A stretch of 32,250 nt of DNA, taken from a virus. The stretch lies in IMG/VR virus record IMGVR_UViG_3300040811_000018, positions 1-32,250 of that record; one strand, written 5' to 3'. Positions within the stretch are counted from its first letter, which is position 1. Every line of letters begins with the position of its first letter. The position numbers and the translations under genes are program-made. The notes below the pieces were generated by a model that ran no database searches, had not been told where the DNA came from, and saw only the letters and a list, made by a program, of their open reading frames with translations. Below are positions 1-7,698 of this stretch, piece by piece.

Positions 1-38
1 GCAAACTCTACTGCATCTCTTGTTGTGTAGTCTGACAT
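1..38 (-). CDS. 5' end of next late gene (partial, unidentified)
   Basis: Only the first 13 codons (MSDYTTRDAVEFA) are inside the window; the gene continues past position 1. The ATG is at 38-36, preceded by AGGAG at suitable spacing and by an exact late promoter box at 65-58, so a real gene start is well supported. In T4 the genes after gp20 are the small prohead core genes 67 and 68 and then protease gene 21. Position therefore suggests a prohead core or hypothetical small protein, but too little sequence is visible to identify it. Confidence 0.7.
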   Translation of the reverse strand, partial: MSDYTTRDAVEF

Positions 39-57
39 ATTAAAATCTCCTATGATC

Positions 58-65
58 TATTTATA
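58..65 (-). promoter_or_regulatory. T4-type late promoter box
   Basis: Exact TATAAATA on the minus strand, in the 43-base gap between the gp20 stop and the next ATG at 38. In T4 this -10-like box is read by RNA polymerase carrying the phage sigma factor gp55, with no -35 element. It would drive the gene that leaves the window on the left. Confidence 0.75.
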
Positions 66-81
66 AAACAAAACAACTAGA

Positions 82-1578
82 TTACATAAATTCATCTTCA
101 TCACCTTCAATCTCACCGCCACCCTCGTCTTCAATCTCTTGTTGAATTTGCTCAATATCTTCTTCAGATTGTCTAAGAACATTCTTTTGAATCCATGAAA
201 CAGAGAAGTATTTACCTGTATACTGATCAACGTCAGCAAGTAGACGTAATCTATTCTCAAGGATTTCACTATCTTTCAGTTCAGCAAAGTGATTATCTTC
301 CATAAAATCATAATGAATATCATCTTGCATTTCTTTCCACTCTTGTGCTGTAATCACACCTTTGAGTAGAAGTTGTCTCTCAAGTAGAATATGAAATATT
401 TCTGAGAAGCGAGTTCTCAAACGGTTTACAAAACGAGAGAACTTTAGTTCATCTCTTGTAATCTCTGATGCACGACCGAGATTGAAAGCACCATCTGCTT
501 GTAGTCTTGTGGTAGGAACATTCAATGCTTCATAGAGTTTATTCTTGAAGTAGTTGACATCTTCCATCTCACCTAGATTTTGACCGCCTGGAAGTGTAGT
601 GATTTCTGTTCCTCTACCACCTTCTCTACGAGGCAACCAATAATCTTCAAGCATTGTAAGAAACTTTCTGTCATCTCTTACTTCACCTGTATTTGCATCA
701 TATACAAGTTTGTTCTTGTGCTTGACCATCATGTCACGCAAGTATTGTTCCGCTTTCGCTTTAGGTAAGTTACCCACATCAATGTAAAAGATTCTACGCT
801 CAGGCGCACGGGCCAAGCGATAGATAACTGTCGCATCTTCTAGCATACGCAACTGATTAAGAGGTTTCAGTGCTTTATGAAGGTACGATAAAACTGTGTA
901 GTTACGATTGTCTAGCAATCCACTGTGACAATAAGCGATTGAATCTGGAGCGATCTTTAGACCCTCTCCTTCTGATGTAATGCCCTTAGACTGATATACA
1001 AAGAACTCATCATACTTCTTGACAAGAGTTTCTTCATTTAGTCTACGATTTGGATCACGCTTCTCTTTACGAACTTTTTTGATTTTGCGAGGATCAATAT
1101 GTCTTAGTTCTTTAATACCTAATCTTGGATTCTTTACGTCAATGACGATATGATAGTATATTCTACCATCAACATACCAGTGACGAAAGATATCATATCC
1201 TCTGTAGTTGAACTTCATCAACTTGAGAATATATTCAAACTCTTCACGAATTTTCTTTTTGATTGATTCTGGTTGTTGAATATCATCAAGCACAATCTCA
1301 ATCGGTGCTTGATTATCATCAGCAACAATAGCCTCATTTACAATATCGTCAATCGCTCTTTCCGCTTCTGGTTGTTGAGCCATTTCACGATATTTTGTGA
1401 TGAGTTGTGCTTCATTCTTTACTGTATTATCTAAGTCTACGGTTGTGCCAAACGCACCGCCTTCAGCAACAGTGATGCTTCCATCATCTTGTGCTGGTGG
1501 TACGAATGAAGGTAAATTGTCGAGTTGTTTTTCATCAACATCTTTACCAATCTTAAAACCGAATAGATTTACTGCCAT
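82..1578 (-). CDS. 20: Portal protein gp20
   Basis: Portal vertex protein of a T4-like phage. Twelve copies are expected to form the ring at one capsid vertex through which gp17 pumps DNA and onto which the neck joins. At 498 aa it is close to T4 gp20 (524 aa). The N-terminal third has the family's pattern of an acidic region followed by an 'A..DIVNEAIV' segment (about residues 75-86) and 'RHIDPRKIKKVR' (about 160-171). The C-terminus is very acidic (E/D-rich tail of about 20 residues). The start is an ATG preceded by GAGG seven bases upstream. It has its own exact late promoter box, set inside a hairpin at 1594-1634. It follows gp19 exactly as in T4. Family assignment is by recognition and synteny. 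Confidence 0.95.
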   Translation of the reverse strand: MAVNLFGFKIGKDVDEKQLDNLPSFVPPAQDDGSITVAEGGAFGTTVDLDNTVKNEAQLITKYREMAQQPEAERAIDDIVNEAIVADDNQAPIEIVLDDIQQPESIKKKIREEFEYILKLMKFNYRGYDIFRHWYVDGRIYYHIVIDVKNPRLGIKELRHIDPRKIKKVRKEKRDPNRRLNEETLVKKYDEFFVYQSKGITSEGEGLKIAPDSIAYCHSGLLDNRNYTVLSYLHKALKPLNQLRMLEDATVIYRLARAPERRIFYIDVGNLPKAKAEQYLRDMMVKHKNKLVYDANTGEVRDDRKFLTMLEDYWLPRREGGRGTEITTLPGGQNLGEMEDVNYFKNKLYEALNVPTTRLQADGAFNLGRASEITRDELKFSRFVNRLRTRFSEIFHILLERQLLLKGVITAQEWKEMQDDIHYDFMEDNHFAELKDSEILENRLRLLADVDQYTGKYFSVSWIQKNVLRQSEEDIEQIQQEIEDEGGGEIEGDEDEFM

Positions 1579-1593
1579 TTTATATCCTCAATG

Positions 1594-1634
1594 AAAAAAT
1601 AGGGGATGCCTTTGTACTATTTATAGGCATCCCC
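1594..1634 (-). terminator. Terminator-like hairpin between gp19 and gp20, with the gp20 late promoter in its loop
   Basis: On the minus strand the arm GGGGATGCCT (1634-1625) pairs perfectly with AGGCATCCCC (1611-1602), giving a 10-bp G+C-rich stem and a 13-base loop. A run of six T (1599-1594) begins two bases after the stem. This has the form of a Rho-independent terminator for RNA reading in from gp18/gp19. The late promoter box sits at the 5' arm/loop boundary. Confidence 0.7.
1618..1625 (-). promoter_or_regulatory. T4-type late promoter box for gp20
   Basis: Exact TATAAATA followed by GTACAAA. Using T4 spacing, the RNA should start near position 1612, inside the hairpin loop, so promoter-proximal RNA carries only the 3' arm. 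The ATG of gp20 lies 40 bases downstream of the box. Confidence 0.8.
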
Positions 1635-1656
1635 AAACATAACTAAAAACGGATTA

Positions 1657-2205
1657 TTAGATGCCGCCGGCGTTGCCAGTATTGCCGCCAGAAACTTCCC
1701 AATAGTCATACTGGAAAGTGACAGTGTATTCTTGAATGCCTTCAGTTTCCCATGCTAGGTCAATCGTGCTAACTTCAGTTGGGAAGATACCAACAAAGTT
1801 ATACTCTCTTAGAAGTTCACCTGTCTGAGAATACTGAATGACTTGAGCGTTTGCTTTATACAAAGCAGGCGCAGAACCACCAGTTGTTCTTAGGTTTCCT
1901 TGGAAAGAGTTGATTGAGTTTGACCATTGTTCCATGGCGTTACGAATAGCAAAATCTTCATCGTTGATGATCGTTGGAGCCCACTCTGCAAATGTTCTGT
2001 TACCAGCAATCTTTACGGTGCGGCCGAAGTATGGAACTTCGACTACACCCAAAGTAGCGGCTGGGATTTGAGCGGCTTTGCAGAGAAAAGGTACTTGAAC
2101 ATCAGCGACACCGTTGATCGGATTCGTGATATTTACTTGGAACAATGAATTTCTAGCACCGCCCGATTTGAGCGCACCTGAAAATTCGTTTACATTAAAA
2201 GCCAT
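1657..2205 (-). CDS. 19: Tail tube protein gp19
   Basis: Major tail tube protein of the contractile tail. It polymerises on the baseplate into the inner tube through which DNA passes. Length 182 aa, slightly over T4 gp19 (163 aa). Features typical of the family are the N-terminal 'MAFNVNEF', a central 'EVPYFGRTVKIAGNRTF' segment (residues about 57-73) and the C-terminal beta-rich 'YTVTFQYDYWEV' (about 160-171). A short glycine/asparagine-rich tail follows. AGGAG lies eight bases before the ATG. It directly follows the sheath gene, as in T4. A weak late-promoter-like box (CATAAATA) overlaps the gp18 stop; otherwise it would be read from the gp18 promoter. Confidence 0.95.
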   Translation of the reverse strand: MAFNVNEFSGALKSGGARNSLFQVNITNPINGVADVQVPFLCKAAQIPAATLGVVEVPYFGRTVKIAGNRTFAEWAPTIINDEDFAIRNAMEQWSNSINSFQGNLRTTGGSAPALYKANAQVIQYSQTGELLREYNFVGIFPTEVSTIDLAWETEGIQEYTVTFQYDYWEVSGGNTGNAGGI

Positions 2206-2227
2206 CGTCTTTTCTCCTGTTTACCTT

Positions 2228-2235
2228 TATTTATG
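2228..2235 (-). promoter_or_regulatory. Weak late promoter candidate before gp19
   Basis: CATAAATA on the minus strand, one base off the TATAAATA consensus, 22 bases upstream of the gp19 ATG and overlapping the end of gp18. A start here would leave a leader only about 16 bases long, still including the AGGAG. It is weaker than the exact boxes at other genes. Confidence 0.3.
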
Positions 2236-4168
2236 TCGCTCTACCAACGATTTCTGAAAATTCTACGCCGGTTCTTACAGCAACAAAGTTCAACTGGATA
2301 AAGTTGATTGAACGAGCAGGCTTGACATAGATGTCACCCACAAACTCATTTCTATCAATGACTTCGCCAGTGTTGTTTGTTCCATCACAGACAACTTGGA
2401 AGTCCGTGATACCACGGCGACCTTGTACATCTCTTAGGAATGGCTCAACCAAGTTCTTAAACTGTGAACGAGTGAACTCATCATTGAACTCAAAGAGTGT
2501 AAACTTAGATGCTGTGCTGATTGCTTTCTCAAGTACGATAAACAATCTACGAACATTGATACGATCAAATGCACTTGGTTGATCAAGCATTGTCTTGTCA
2601 CCAAATAGAACCGTACCTTGGCCTGGGAATGTTACAACTGGATTGATGCCCTTCTTGTAAAGTTCATCTCTGTCAGCCTTGCTTGGATTGTAAGCAAGTT
2701 TGATAACATTCTTTACGTTACCACGATTAAAGCCAGCAGGCGAATACCATGGATCACGGGTCAAGTCTGTTTGAACCATAAGTCCAGCAGTGTCACCATT
2801 TAGAGGTACATAACGATAAACGTCATTGTACTTGTCATACTGGTATTTCCAGCCTGAGTCCATAACTGCATATGAGGATGATGGTAGGCCATCTCTGAAT
2901 GAGATAACGTCATCTGTTTCTTTACCTTCGTAACCATTGTTGTTTACAACATCGGCTCTTTCTGGTGAGATAACAGCAACACAATCCTTACGATGTTCAG
3001 CAATATTGTTGATGATGTGTACAGCAACAGTTGAACTTGAAGCAGAACCAAGGATTAGTGATACATCCACAGTATCAGAATCTCTGAACTTGTTGTATGC
3101 AGAAATGTAAGCGGCGTCTGATGCAGAACCATCTTTACCACCTGACATGCTGTTTGAACGAGGCAAGTCATTGCCTGGATAGTTTGTACCAGAACCAGCC
3201 GTACCGTTGTTCGTCAAATCTGCTCTTGTGCCTGCTTTTGACATTGCTGTGTTGTGTGCGCCCCACCATACCCAAGCAGATTGTTGATTGACAACATCTT
3301 TGTAGTAAAGTGTTCCACCCTGTTCAGAGGTTGCATCAGGTGCTTGAGAAACATTTGGATATGTCTCAAGAACTGAACCAGACTGACCAGTGATTACACC
3401 ATCTTCATCAACGATAGCAATGTGGATTGCGTCACCTTGAGCATTGACTGTGTTAGCGTATGTTGTAGTTGTAGGCGCTCTATCAAAGTTTGAATAGAAC
3501 TCCCACTGACGAGTCAATGATGGTGAGTAGTTAGAAACTGTGTTACCACCGTATGCACTTGTGAGTGTGATTGTATTGCCTGATAGAGAAGCGATCTTTC
3601 TTGCTTCTTTATCTGGACCGAGCAAGATTCTGTCACCAACAATAAACTGTGTTTCAGTGTTGGAAGTACCTTGACCATCACCAGCAAGTGTGACTGTCTT
3701 TGAGTTTTGTGTTGCATAGTAGTTAGTTGCTACTGAACTTTCCCATGCATTTGCACTGTGACATACAGAAACTTTTAGCGAGTTACCAATAATGCCTGGA
3801 TATTTTGCTACCCAATCACCATGATTAATCGTGTTGGTGTATGTCTCATTGTAGTAATCTTCATTGGTAATGTATGCGCCTGTGCCACCTGTTGTTGCAT
3901 TATTTGCAGAAGTAACAGCCCTTGTTACATACAGTGCATTACCATATGCAAGAAAGTTGGCAGCCGTAAAAAAGTCATCCGCTGTGTTCGCATTAGGTTT
4001 GTTGAAGACAGAAACAAGATTGTCTTCACTGCTAATGAGAACTCTTTGGTCAACAGGACCCCATTTGAAGTGTCCAGCAAGGGCACCAGTGGTGGTCGAT
4101 ACGGCTGGCACCACCGTAGTGAGATCAATCTCACTTACATTTACGCCTGGTGATACTTGAAAAGCCAT
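2231..4168 (-). CDS. 18: Tail sheath protein gp18
   Basis: Contractile tail sheath subunit that surrounds the gp19 tube and shortens on infection. The N-terminus 'MAFQVSPGVNVSEIDLT' and the C-terminal part with 'NVRRLFIVLEKAIS', 'QFKNLVEPFLRDV' and 'DRNEFVGDIYVKPARSINF' are hallmarks of T4-like sheath proteins. An ATG also exists at 4174, two codons earlier. The AAGGAG is only two bases from that one but eight bases from the ATG at 4168, so 4168 is preferred, giving 645 aa (T4: 659 aa). An exact late promoter box lies at 4228-4221 in the gap after gp17. The middle of the protein (about residues 100-370) is the most variable part in this family. Confidence 0.95.
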   Translation of the reverse strand: MAFQVSPGVNVSEIDLTTVVPAVSTTTGALAGHFKWGPVDQRVLISSEDNLVSVFNKPNANTADDFFTAANFLAYGNALYVTRAVTSANNATTGGTGAYITNEDYYNETYTNTINHGDWVAKYPGIIGNSLKVSVCHSANAWESSVATNYYATQNSKTVTLAGDGQGTSNTETQFIVGDRILLGPDKEARKIASLSGNTITLTSAYGGNTVSNYSPSLTRQWEFYSNFDRAPTTTTYANTVNAQGDAIHIAIVDEDGVITGQSGSVLETYPNVSQAPDATSEQGGTLYYKDVVNQQSAWVWWGAHNTAMSKAGTRADLTNNGTAGSGTNYPGNDLPRSNSMSGGKDGSASDAAYISAYNKFRDSDTVDVSLILGSASSSTVAVHIINNIAEHRKDCVAVISPERADVVNNNGYEGKETDDVISFRDGLPSSSYAVMDSGWKYQYDKYNDVYRYVPLNGDTAGLMVQTDLTRDPWYSPAGFNRGNVKNVIKLAYNPSKADRDELYKKGINPVVTFPGQGTVLFGDKTMLDQPSAFDRINVRRLFIVLEKAISTASKFTLFEFNDEFTRSQFKNLVEPFLRDVQGRRGITDFQVVCDGTNNTGEVIDRNEFVGDIYVKPARSINFIQLNFVAVRTGVEFSEIVGRAT

Positions 4169-4220
4169 TTTCATTTCTCCTTCTAAGAATATATCAAGTT
4201 ATAATCTCTGATTTACTCAA

Positions 4221-4228
4221 TATTTATA
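4221..4228 (-). promoter_or_regulatory. T4-type late promoter box for gp18
   Basis: Exact TATAAATA in the roughly 70-base gap between the gp17 stop and the gp18 start. It separates expression of the abundant sheath and tube proteins from the packaging genes upstream. Only a weak flanking inverted repeat (ACTC/GAGT) is present. Confidence 0.8.
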
Positions 4229-4239
4229 AAAACGAGTGT

Positions 4240-5871
4240 TTAGAACCATGTATCACGATTTGCCGAGTTGATATACTCTTGTATGTCTTCTGGACCATTG
4301 AGTATACCTTCCTCTGGTTGTCCATCATCAATTATTCCAAACGGCAGTTGTTCGTCTTCTAACATTCTTATCTTATCTTCGTACAGTTTTTGTCTAATAT
4401 CGACATCTGTGATATCTCTAAAGTAAGTTTGTCTTACTAGCCAAGCAAATAAAACACATGTCATGACTAGATCATCATGTGCGCCTTCTTCTGCTTCATA
4501 TGACTGTTTTTTACCAATAAAACTCGCAAGTTCAGATATAATATCAAAATCTTCAATAATCAACTTATCATTTTCAATCAAGTCTTTTAGATTAGATGTT
4601 CCTATTCTTTTCACTTGTTTGGTTGTACGAACACCAAACTGAGTTCCAGTTGAAAATCCACCACTCACTTGTTGTCCAGCACGACCCTTGACTGAAGTTG
4701 CAATAAGATTTTCGTATTCTAAATCACTGTGTAAAATGTCTGCTACTTGTCCACCAATATCATTGATTTCTACAAGAATGTATGCTTCGTTGTATAGTTT
4801 TGCTACAGCGTGTATATAGTTGGGATATAAAAGTGGAGATACCTCTTTATTTCTAAACTTTGCTACAAGTTTATATGGAACTGTAGTTGCATCAAAAACA
4901 GTGAATGCTGAGTAGTCTAATCCAACACCTCTTGCTACATCTACAGACATAACGTATATATGATTTTCTTGTGGTTCATCATATATGTCTACATCATTCC
5001 ATACTCTCATAGGTCGTTTATATGCAAGTGTTCTAAGTTTAGTTGGATGAATCAGTGTATTTGCAGAACCTAAGAACTCACATTCAAACTCTTGTCTAAA
5101 CTGTTCTTCACTTGTGTTAGCAATAGTCTCTTGTTTCCACTTTTCATCTCGACCAGGCACTTGTGACCAATGTACTTCAATAGGAACATATTTGCTTTGT
5201 TTCTCTATTGCATCAGTCCACATCTTATAGAAGTGATTCATGCCGTTTGGTGTTGATACAATGATAACCTTTGTTGTCTGACCAGATGAGATTGTAGGAT
5301 ACACTGAACTGAAGAACTCTTCAGCCATATTGTTACCAACAAACGCAAACTCGTCCAAGAAGATTAGATTGTAAGAACCACCACGAATAGCAGATGATGA
5401 AGTAGCGGCGGCGACAACCTTAGAACCATTCTCTAGTTCAATGTTACCTTTATTCCATACAACTACACCTTGCTGTAACCACTTAGGTAGATATTCATAT
5501 GCAAGTTGAATCTTACCTAGCAAGTCTCTTGCAAGAGAACCTTTGTTTGCAAGAATAGCAACATTCTGTTGATCTGTGAATAGTATTGTGTGTAGAATGT
5601 ATGCTGTAGTTGTTGTTGATTTACCAGTCTGTCGTGGAAGTTTACAAATAGAGAAACGATTACTATTAAACGTGCGAACCATCTCCTCTTGAAAGTCATA
5701 CATCTCAAAAGGTATCAGACCTCTGTCAACATTCACAATCTTTACATATTCTCTTGCGAAATAGACAGGGTCTTTAGAACATTTCACATACTCTTGAATC
5801 TGTTCTTTTGTAAACTCAAGTGGTATTCCAGACTTTTTAAGGTTTGGATTACCAAGATAAACATCAGCCAT
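4240..5871 (-). CDS. 17: Terminase large subunit gp17 (packaging ATPase and nuclease)
   Basis: Motor of DNA packaging. The N-terminal ATPase drives translocation through the portal, and the C-terminal RNase H-fold nuclease cuts the concatemer. Visible motifs are Walker A 'PRQTGKST' (residues 79-86), Walker B 'LIFLDE' (169-174, catalytic E174), coupling motif 'STPNG' (206-210), and likely nuclease metal ligands D311 ('SVDVARG'), D371 ('EINDIGG') and D466/D467 ('AHDDLVM'). At 543 aa it is shorter than T4 gp17 (610 aa). The N-terminus 'MADVYLGNPNLKKSG' matches the usual marine T4-like start, as I recall it. Its ATG overlaps the end of the nuclease gene by 8 bases (ATGGCTGA), implying coupled translation. 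All expected catalytic residues are present. Confidence 0.97.
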   Translation of the reverse strand: MADVYLGNPNLKKSGIPLEFTKEQIQEYVKCSKDPVYFAREYVKIVNVDRGLIPFEMYDFQEEMVRTFNSNRFSICKLPRQTGKSTTTTAYILHTILFTDQQNVAILANKGSLARDLLGKIQLAYEYLPKWLQQGVVVWNKGNIELENGSKVVAAATSSSAIRGGSYNLIFLDEFAFVGNNMAEEFFSSVYPTISSGQTTKVIIVSTPNGMNHFYKMWTDAIEKQSKYVPIEVHWSQVPGRDEKWKQETIANTSEEQFRQEFECEFLGSANTLIHPTKLRTLAYKRPMRVWNDVDIYDEPQENHIYVMSVDVARGVGLDYSAFTVFDATTVPYKLVAKFRNKEVSPLLYPNYIHAVAKLYNEAYILVEINDIGGQVADILHSDLEYENLIATSVKGRAGQQVSGGFSTGTQFGVRTTKQVKRIGTSNLKDLIENDKLIIEDFDIISELASFIGKKQSYEAEEGAHDDLVMTCVLFAWLVRQTYFRDITDVDIRQKLYEDKIRMLEDEQLPFGIIDDGQPEEGILNGPEDIQEYINSANRDTWF

Positions 5872-6280
5872 TTAGATTTACGAACTCTCGATTTCTCAAA
5901 TGTGCTTCTTTGATGTCATCTTTTGACTGACCGTAGTATGGAACAGCATGATACTTTTCAATCATGTATTCGTTCACTGTCTGATCAGCATAGTTTGTAG
6001 TTCTTCTAAGTGAACCTAGAATACGACCAAACTTACCTTTTGCATCATACTCAGCAGTTTCTAGAATCATCCACTCATCATCACACATCTTTTTCAAAAA
6101 CTCTTTAGCGGCAAGTCCATAGACTTTTTCTTCTTTGTCAGAAGTTCTGGATTCTGGTGTATCAATGCCATACAGACGCACTCTTTCACCTTTGAGCCAT
6201 ACACCAAAGCCAAGGTCAATGTCTACATCAACAGTATCACCGTCAACAACTTTTACTATTTTACATCTGTATTCAAACAT
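5864..6280 (-). CDS. Staphylococcal-nuclease-like (SNc/thermonuclease) protein
   Basis: 138-aa protein consisting almost entirely of one SNase (OB-fold) domain. The catalytic pattern is complete and even the numbering fits Staphylococcus nuclease: R35, D40 and E43 in 'RLYGIDTPE', the DGDT metal loop (D13, D15), and R86 in 'GKFGRIL' corresponding to R87. The family is a calcium-dependent phosphodiesterase cutting DNA and RNA. No signal peptide is seen, so it should act inside the cell, unlike secreted thermonucleases. It lies between the two terminase subunits; its ATG overlaps the stop of the 46-aa gene (TAATG) and its 3' end overlaps gp17. Domain identity is firm. A role in packaging, DNA trimming or host DNA breakdown is inference only. 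Confidence 0.9.
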   Translation of the reverse strand: MFEYRCKIVKVVDGDTVDVDIDLGFGVWLKGERVRLYGIDTPESRTSDKEEKVYGLAAKEFLKKMCDDEWMILETAEYDAKGKFGRILGSLRRTTNYADQTVNEYMIEKYHAVPYYGQSKDDIKEAHLRNREFVNLNG

Positions 6281-6420
6281 TATCGTGTCCTTCCTTGACC
6301 TCTGTATTTTTTATAACCTCTTCTTTTATGCTTATTCATCTTTGCAAGAGATGGTTTACTTCCAATAGAGGTTTTGTTGTAAGTAGGTTCCCATGCGCTA
6401 GTCTGTACCAGTTTCGCCAT
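6280..6420 (-). CDS. Small basic protein (46 aa) between gp16 and the nuclease
   Basis: An open frame of 46 codons, ATG at 6420-6418 and TAA at 6282-6280, starting MAKLVQTSAWEPTYNKTSIG and ending in a Lys/Arg-rich stretch (NKHKRRGYKKYRGQGRTR). It is preceded by a strong Shine-Dalgarno (GGAAGGAG, about five bases before ATG). It overlaps the 3' end of gp16 by 23 bases in another frame, and its stop overlaps the nuclease ATG (TAATG). The strong ribosome site and bridging position argue it is real. From memory, similar short basic proteins occur at this place in marine T4-like phages, but I cannot name a function. The charge suggests nucleic-acid binding. Confidence 0.8.
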   Translation of the reverse strand: MAKLVQTSAWEPTYNKTSIGSKPSLAKMNKHKRRGYKKYRGQGRTR

Positions 6421-6856
6421 CTTCACTCCTTCCATTTACAAGTTTCTGTAGTTCAGCGGTACTTCCAACGAACAATGCGTTTGTCACATTCTTCGGTGCT
6501 TCTTTTTCGTCAGTCTTTTTTAGGTCTTTGACTTTCTTCTGTATATCTAGTAGGTCTTTATTTGCGTCTACCAAAGTCTTTGTGAGTTGAGACACAACCT
6601 CAAATGCTCTTGGATGCTCACTTGCTTTTGCAAGTTCGATAAGAGTATCAAGTGCTTCTGTACCTTTTTCGATTACGCCATAGAGATTTTCTCTAGCATA
6701 TTTGTAGTCTGAATCTATTTCTTGAGTGTCGTGAGTGTCGGTTTTAGCGAGATCGGCCAGGATATCTTTATCTCTTTCCATGATCTCTTCCATTATCTCA
6801 AACTGACTTTCAACATTCAATGCTTTATCAAGTCCGTCAGCAACATTGTTTTTCAT
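6398..6856 (-). CDS. 16: Terminase small subunit gp16
   Basis: DNA-recognition and regulatory subunit of the packaging enzyme; in T4, gp16 rings bind DNA and stimulate gp17 ATPase. At 152 aa it is close to T4 gp16 (164 aa). It is mostly helical, with the family's conserved core 'YARENLYGVIEKGTEALD' (about residues 53-70) followed by 'ASEHPRAFEVVSQL' and 'KDLLDIQKKVKDLKK' (coiled coil). The ATG overlaps the gp15 stop (TAATG), so translation is coupled. Two further genes separate it from gp17, whereas in T4 gp16 and gp17 are adjacent. Confidence 0.93.
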   Translation of the reverse strand: MKNNVADGLDKALNVESQFEIMEEIMERDKDILADLAKTDTHDTQEIDSDYKYARENLYGVIEKGTEALDTLIELAKASEHPRAFEVVSQLTKTLVDANKDLLDIQKKVKDLKKTDEKEAPKNVTNALFVGSTAELQKLVNGRSEDGETGTD

Positions 6857-7698
6857 TATGTTCTAATAACCGTTGAGAAGTTATTCCCTGTAAAGAAGTT
6901 TTCAGTATCAAAAGCAAATCCATAAGTAGAGTTAGCACTAATAGCACTTCTATCTACACTTGCTGATGAGTTAGCAGTGGGTGATCCATTTGCAAGAAGA
7001 CCTGGCGTTAGAGTAATCCTCTCTGCTTCATAAGCCGAAGTATTTGCTGATGGTTCAATATGGAAATCAACAAGCGTTCTTGTGATAAGTCCTTTGTTTG
7101 TAACAGGTCCGTAGATGTAACCTTTGACTGTAAAGTTGAAGGTGTATATGATTGCTCTACGAGTTTGAAAGTCTGCTTCGTATGTGTCTTCTAATGACAT
7201 GCCTTGTAGAACTGTAGGAACATCTACATAGATACCAAGTGACGGAACAATCTTGACAGAGTTTGTCCACTCAGGTCTAAAGTATGGTAAGATTTGTTCT
7301 ACGACTTGAACCGCATCTTCATTGTTTGCAAACATACCATAAAGAGATATGTCGATATTGTATGGCGCAGGCGCCCAACCAGAGCGCAAAGAGTTGTTAC
7401 CAGAACCGATTGATGTAATGCGATTCTGTTTGTTCATCTGTCTTGCTGAATCGTAAGAGAAACCAGTGATTTCAAAAGAAAGTCTTGGAAGAACTGTTGA
7501 TACTTCTCTATCGATATTTGCATCTTGTCTAATACGAGCAAGAAACTTTTCCTTTGGACCATACGCAATCGGAACACGAATACTTTGCACAGCGGTTCCA
7601 GCATTGTTGTAGCGAACCACATCAATGTCATTGAACATATTACCAAACATGATAATATATTTTCTGATTGCACTATGATAGTCAAACTGGCCAAACAT
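6856..7698 (-). CDS. 15: Tail completion / sheath terminator protein gp15
   Basis: Caps the finished tail and joins it to the neck; a hexamer of gp15 sits on the last sheath and tube ring in T4. The open frame can be extended two codons to a TTG at 7704. The ATG at 7698 is preferred because it overlaps the gp14 stop (TAATG) and has a GAAGGGGG Shine-Dalgarno upstream, giving 280 aa beginning MFGQFDYHSAIRKYI (T4: 272 aa). Family features are 'VRYNNAG', 'VPIAYGPKEKFLAR', 'LPRLSFEITGFSYD' and 'TYTFNFTVKGYIYGP'-like strands in the C-terminal half. It sits in the gp13-14-15-16 operon, as in T4. Confidence 0.95.
   Translation of the reverse strand: MFGQFDYHSAIRKYIIMFGNMFNDIDVVRYNNAGTAVQSIRVPIAYGPKEKFLARIRQDANIDREVSTVLPRLSFEITGFSYDSARQMNKQNRITSIGSGNNSLRSGWAPAPYNIDISLYGMFANNEDAVQVVEQILPYFRPEWTNSVKIVPSLGIYVDVPTVLQGMSLEDTYEADFQTRRAIIYTFNFTVKGYIYGPVTNKGLITRTLVDFHIEPSANTSAYEAERITLTPGLLANGSPTANSSASVDRSAISANSTYGFAFDTENFFTGNNFSTVIRT

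Noticed and set aside
58-86. ATCTA/TAGAT inverted repeat around the leftmost late promoter as another hairpin-gated promoter
   Set aside because: Arms are only 5 bp in very A+T-rich sequence with an 18-base loop, and the box overlaps the 3' rather than the 5' arm.
4169-4174. Upstream ATG for gp18 at 4174
   Set aside because: AAGGAG is only two bases away, too close; the ATG at 4168 has normal spacing and yields the usual MAFQVSPG start.
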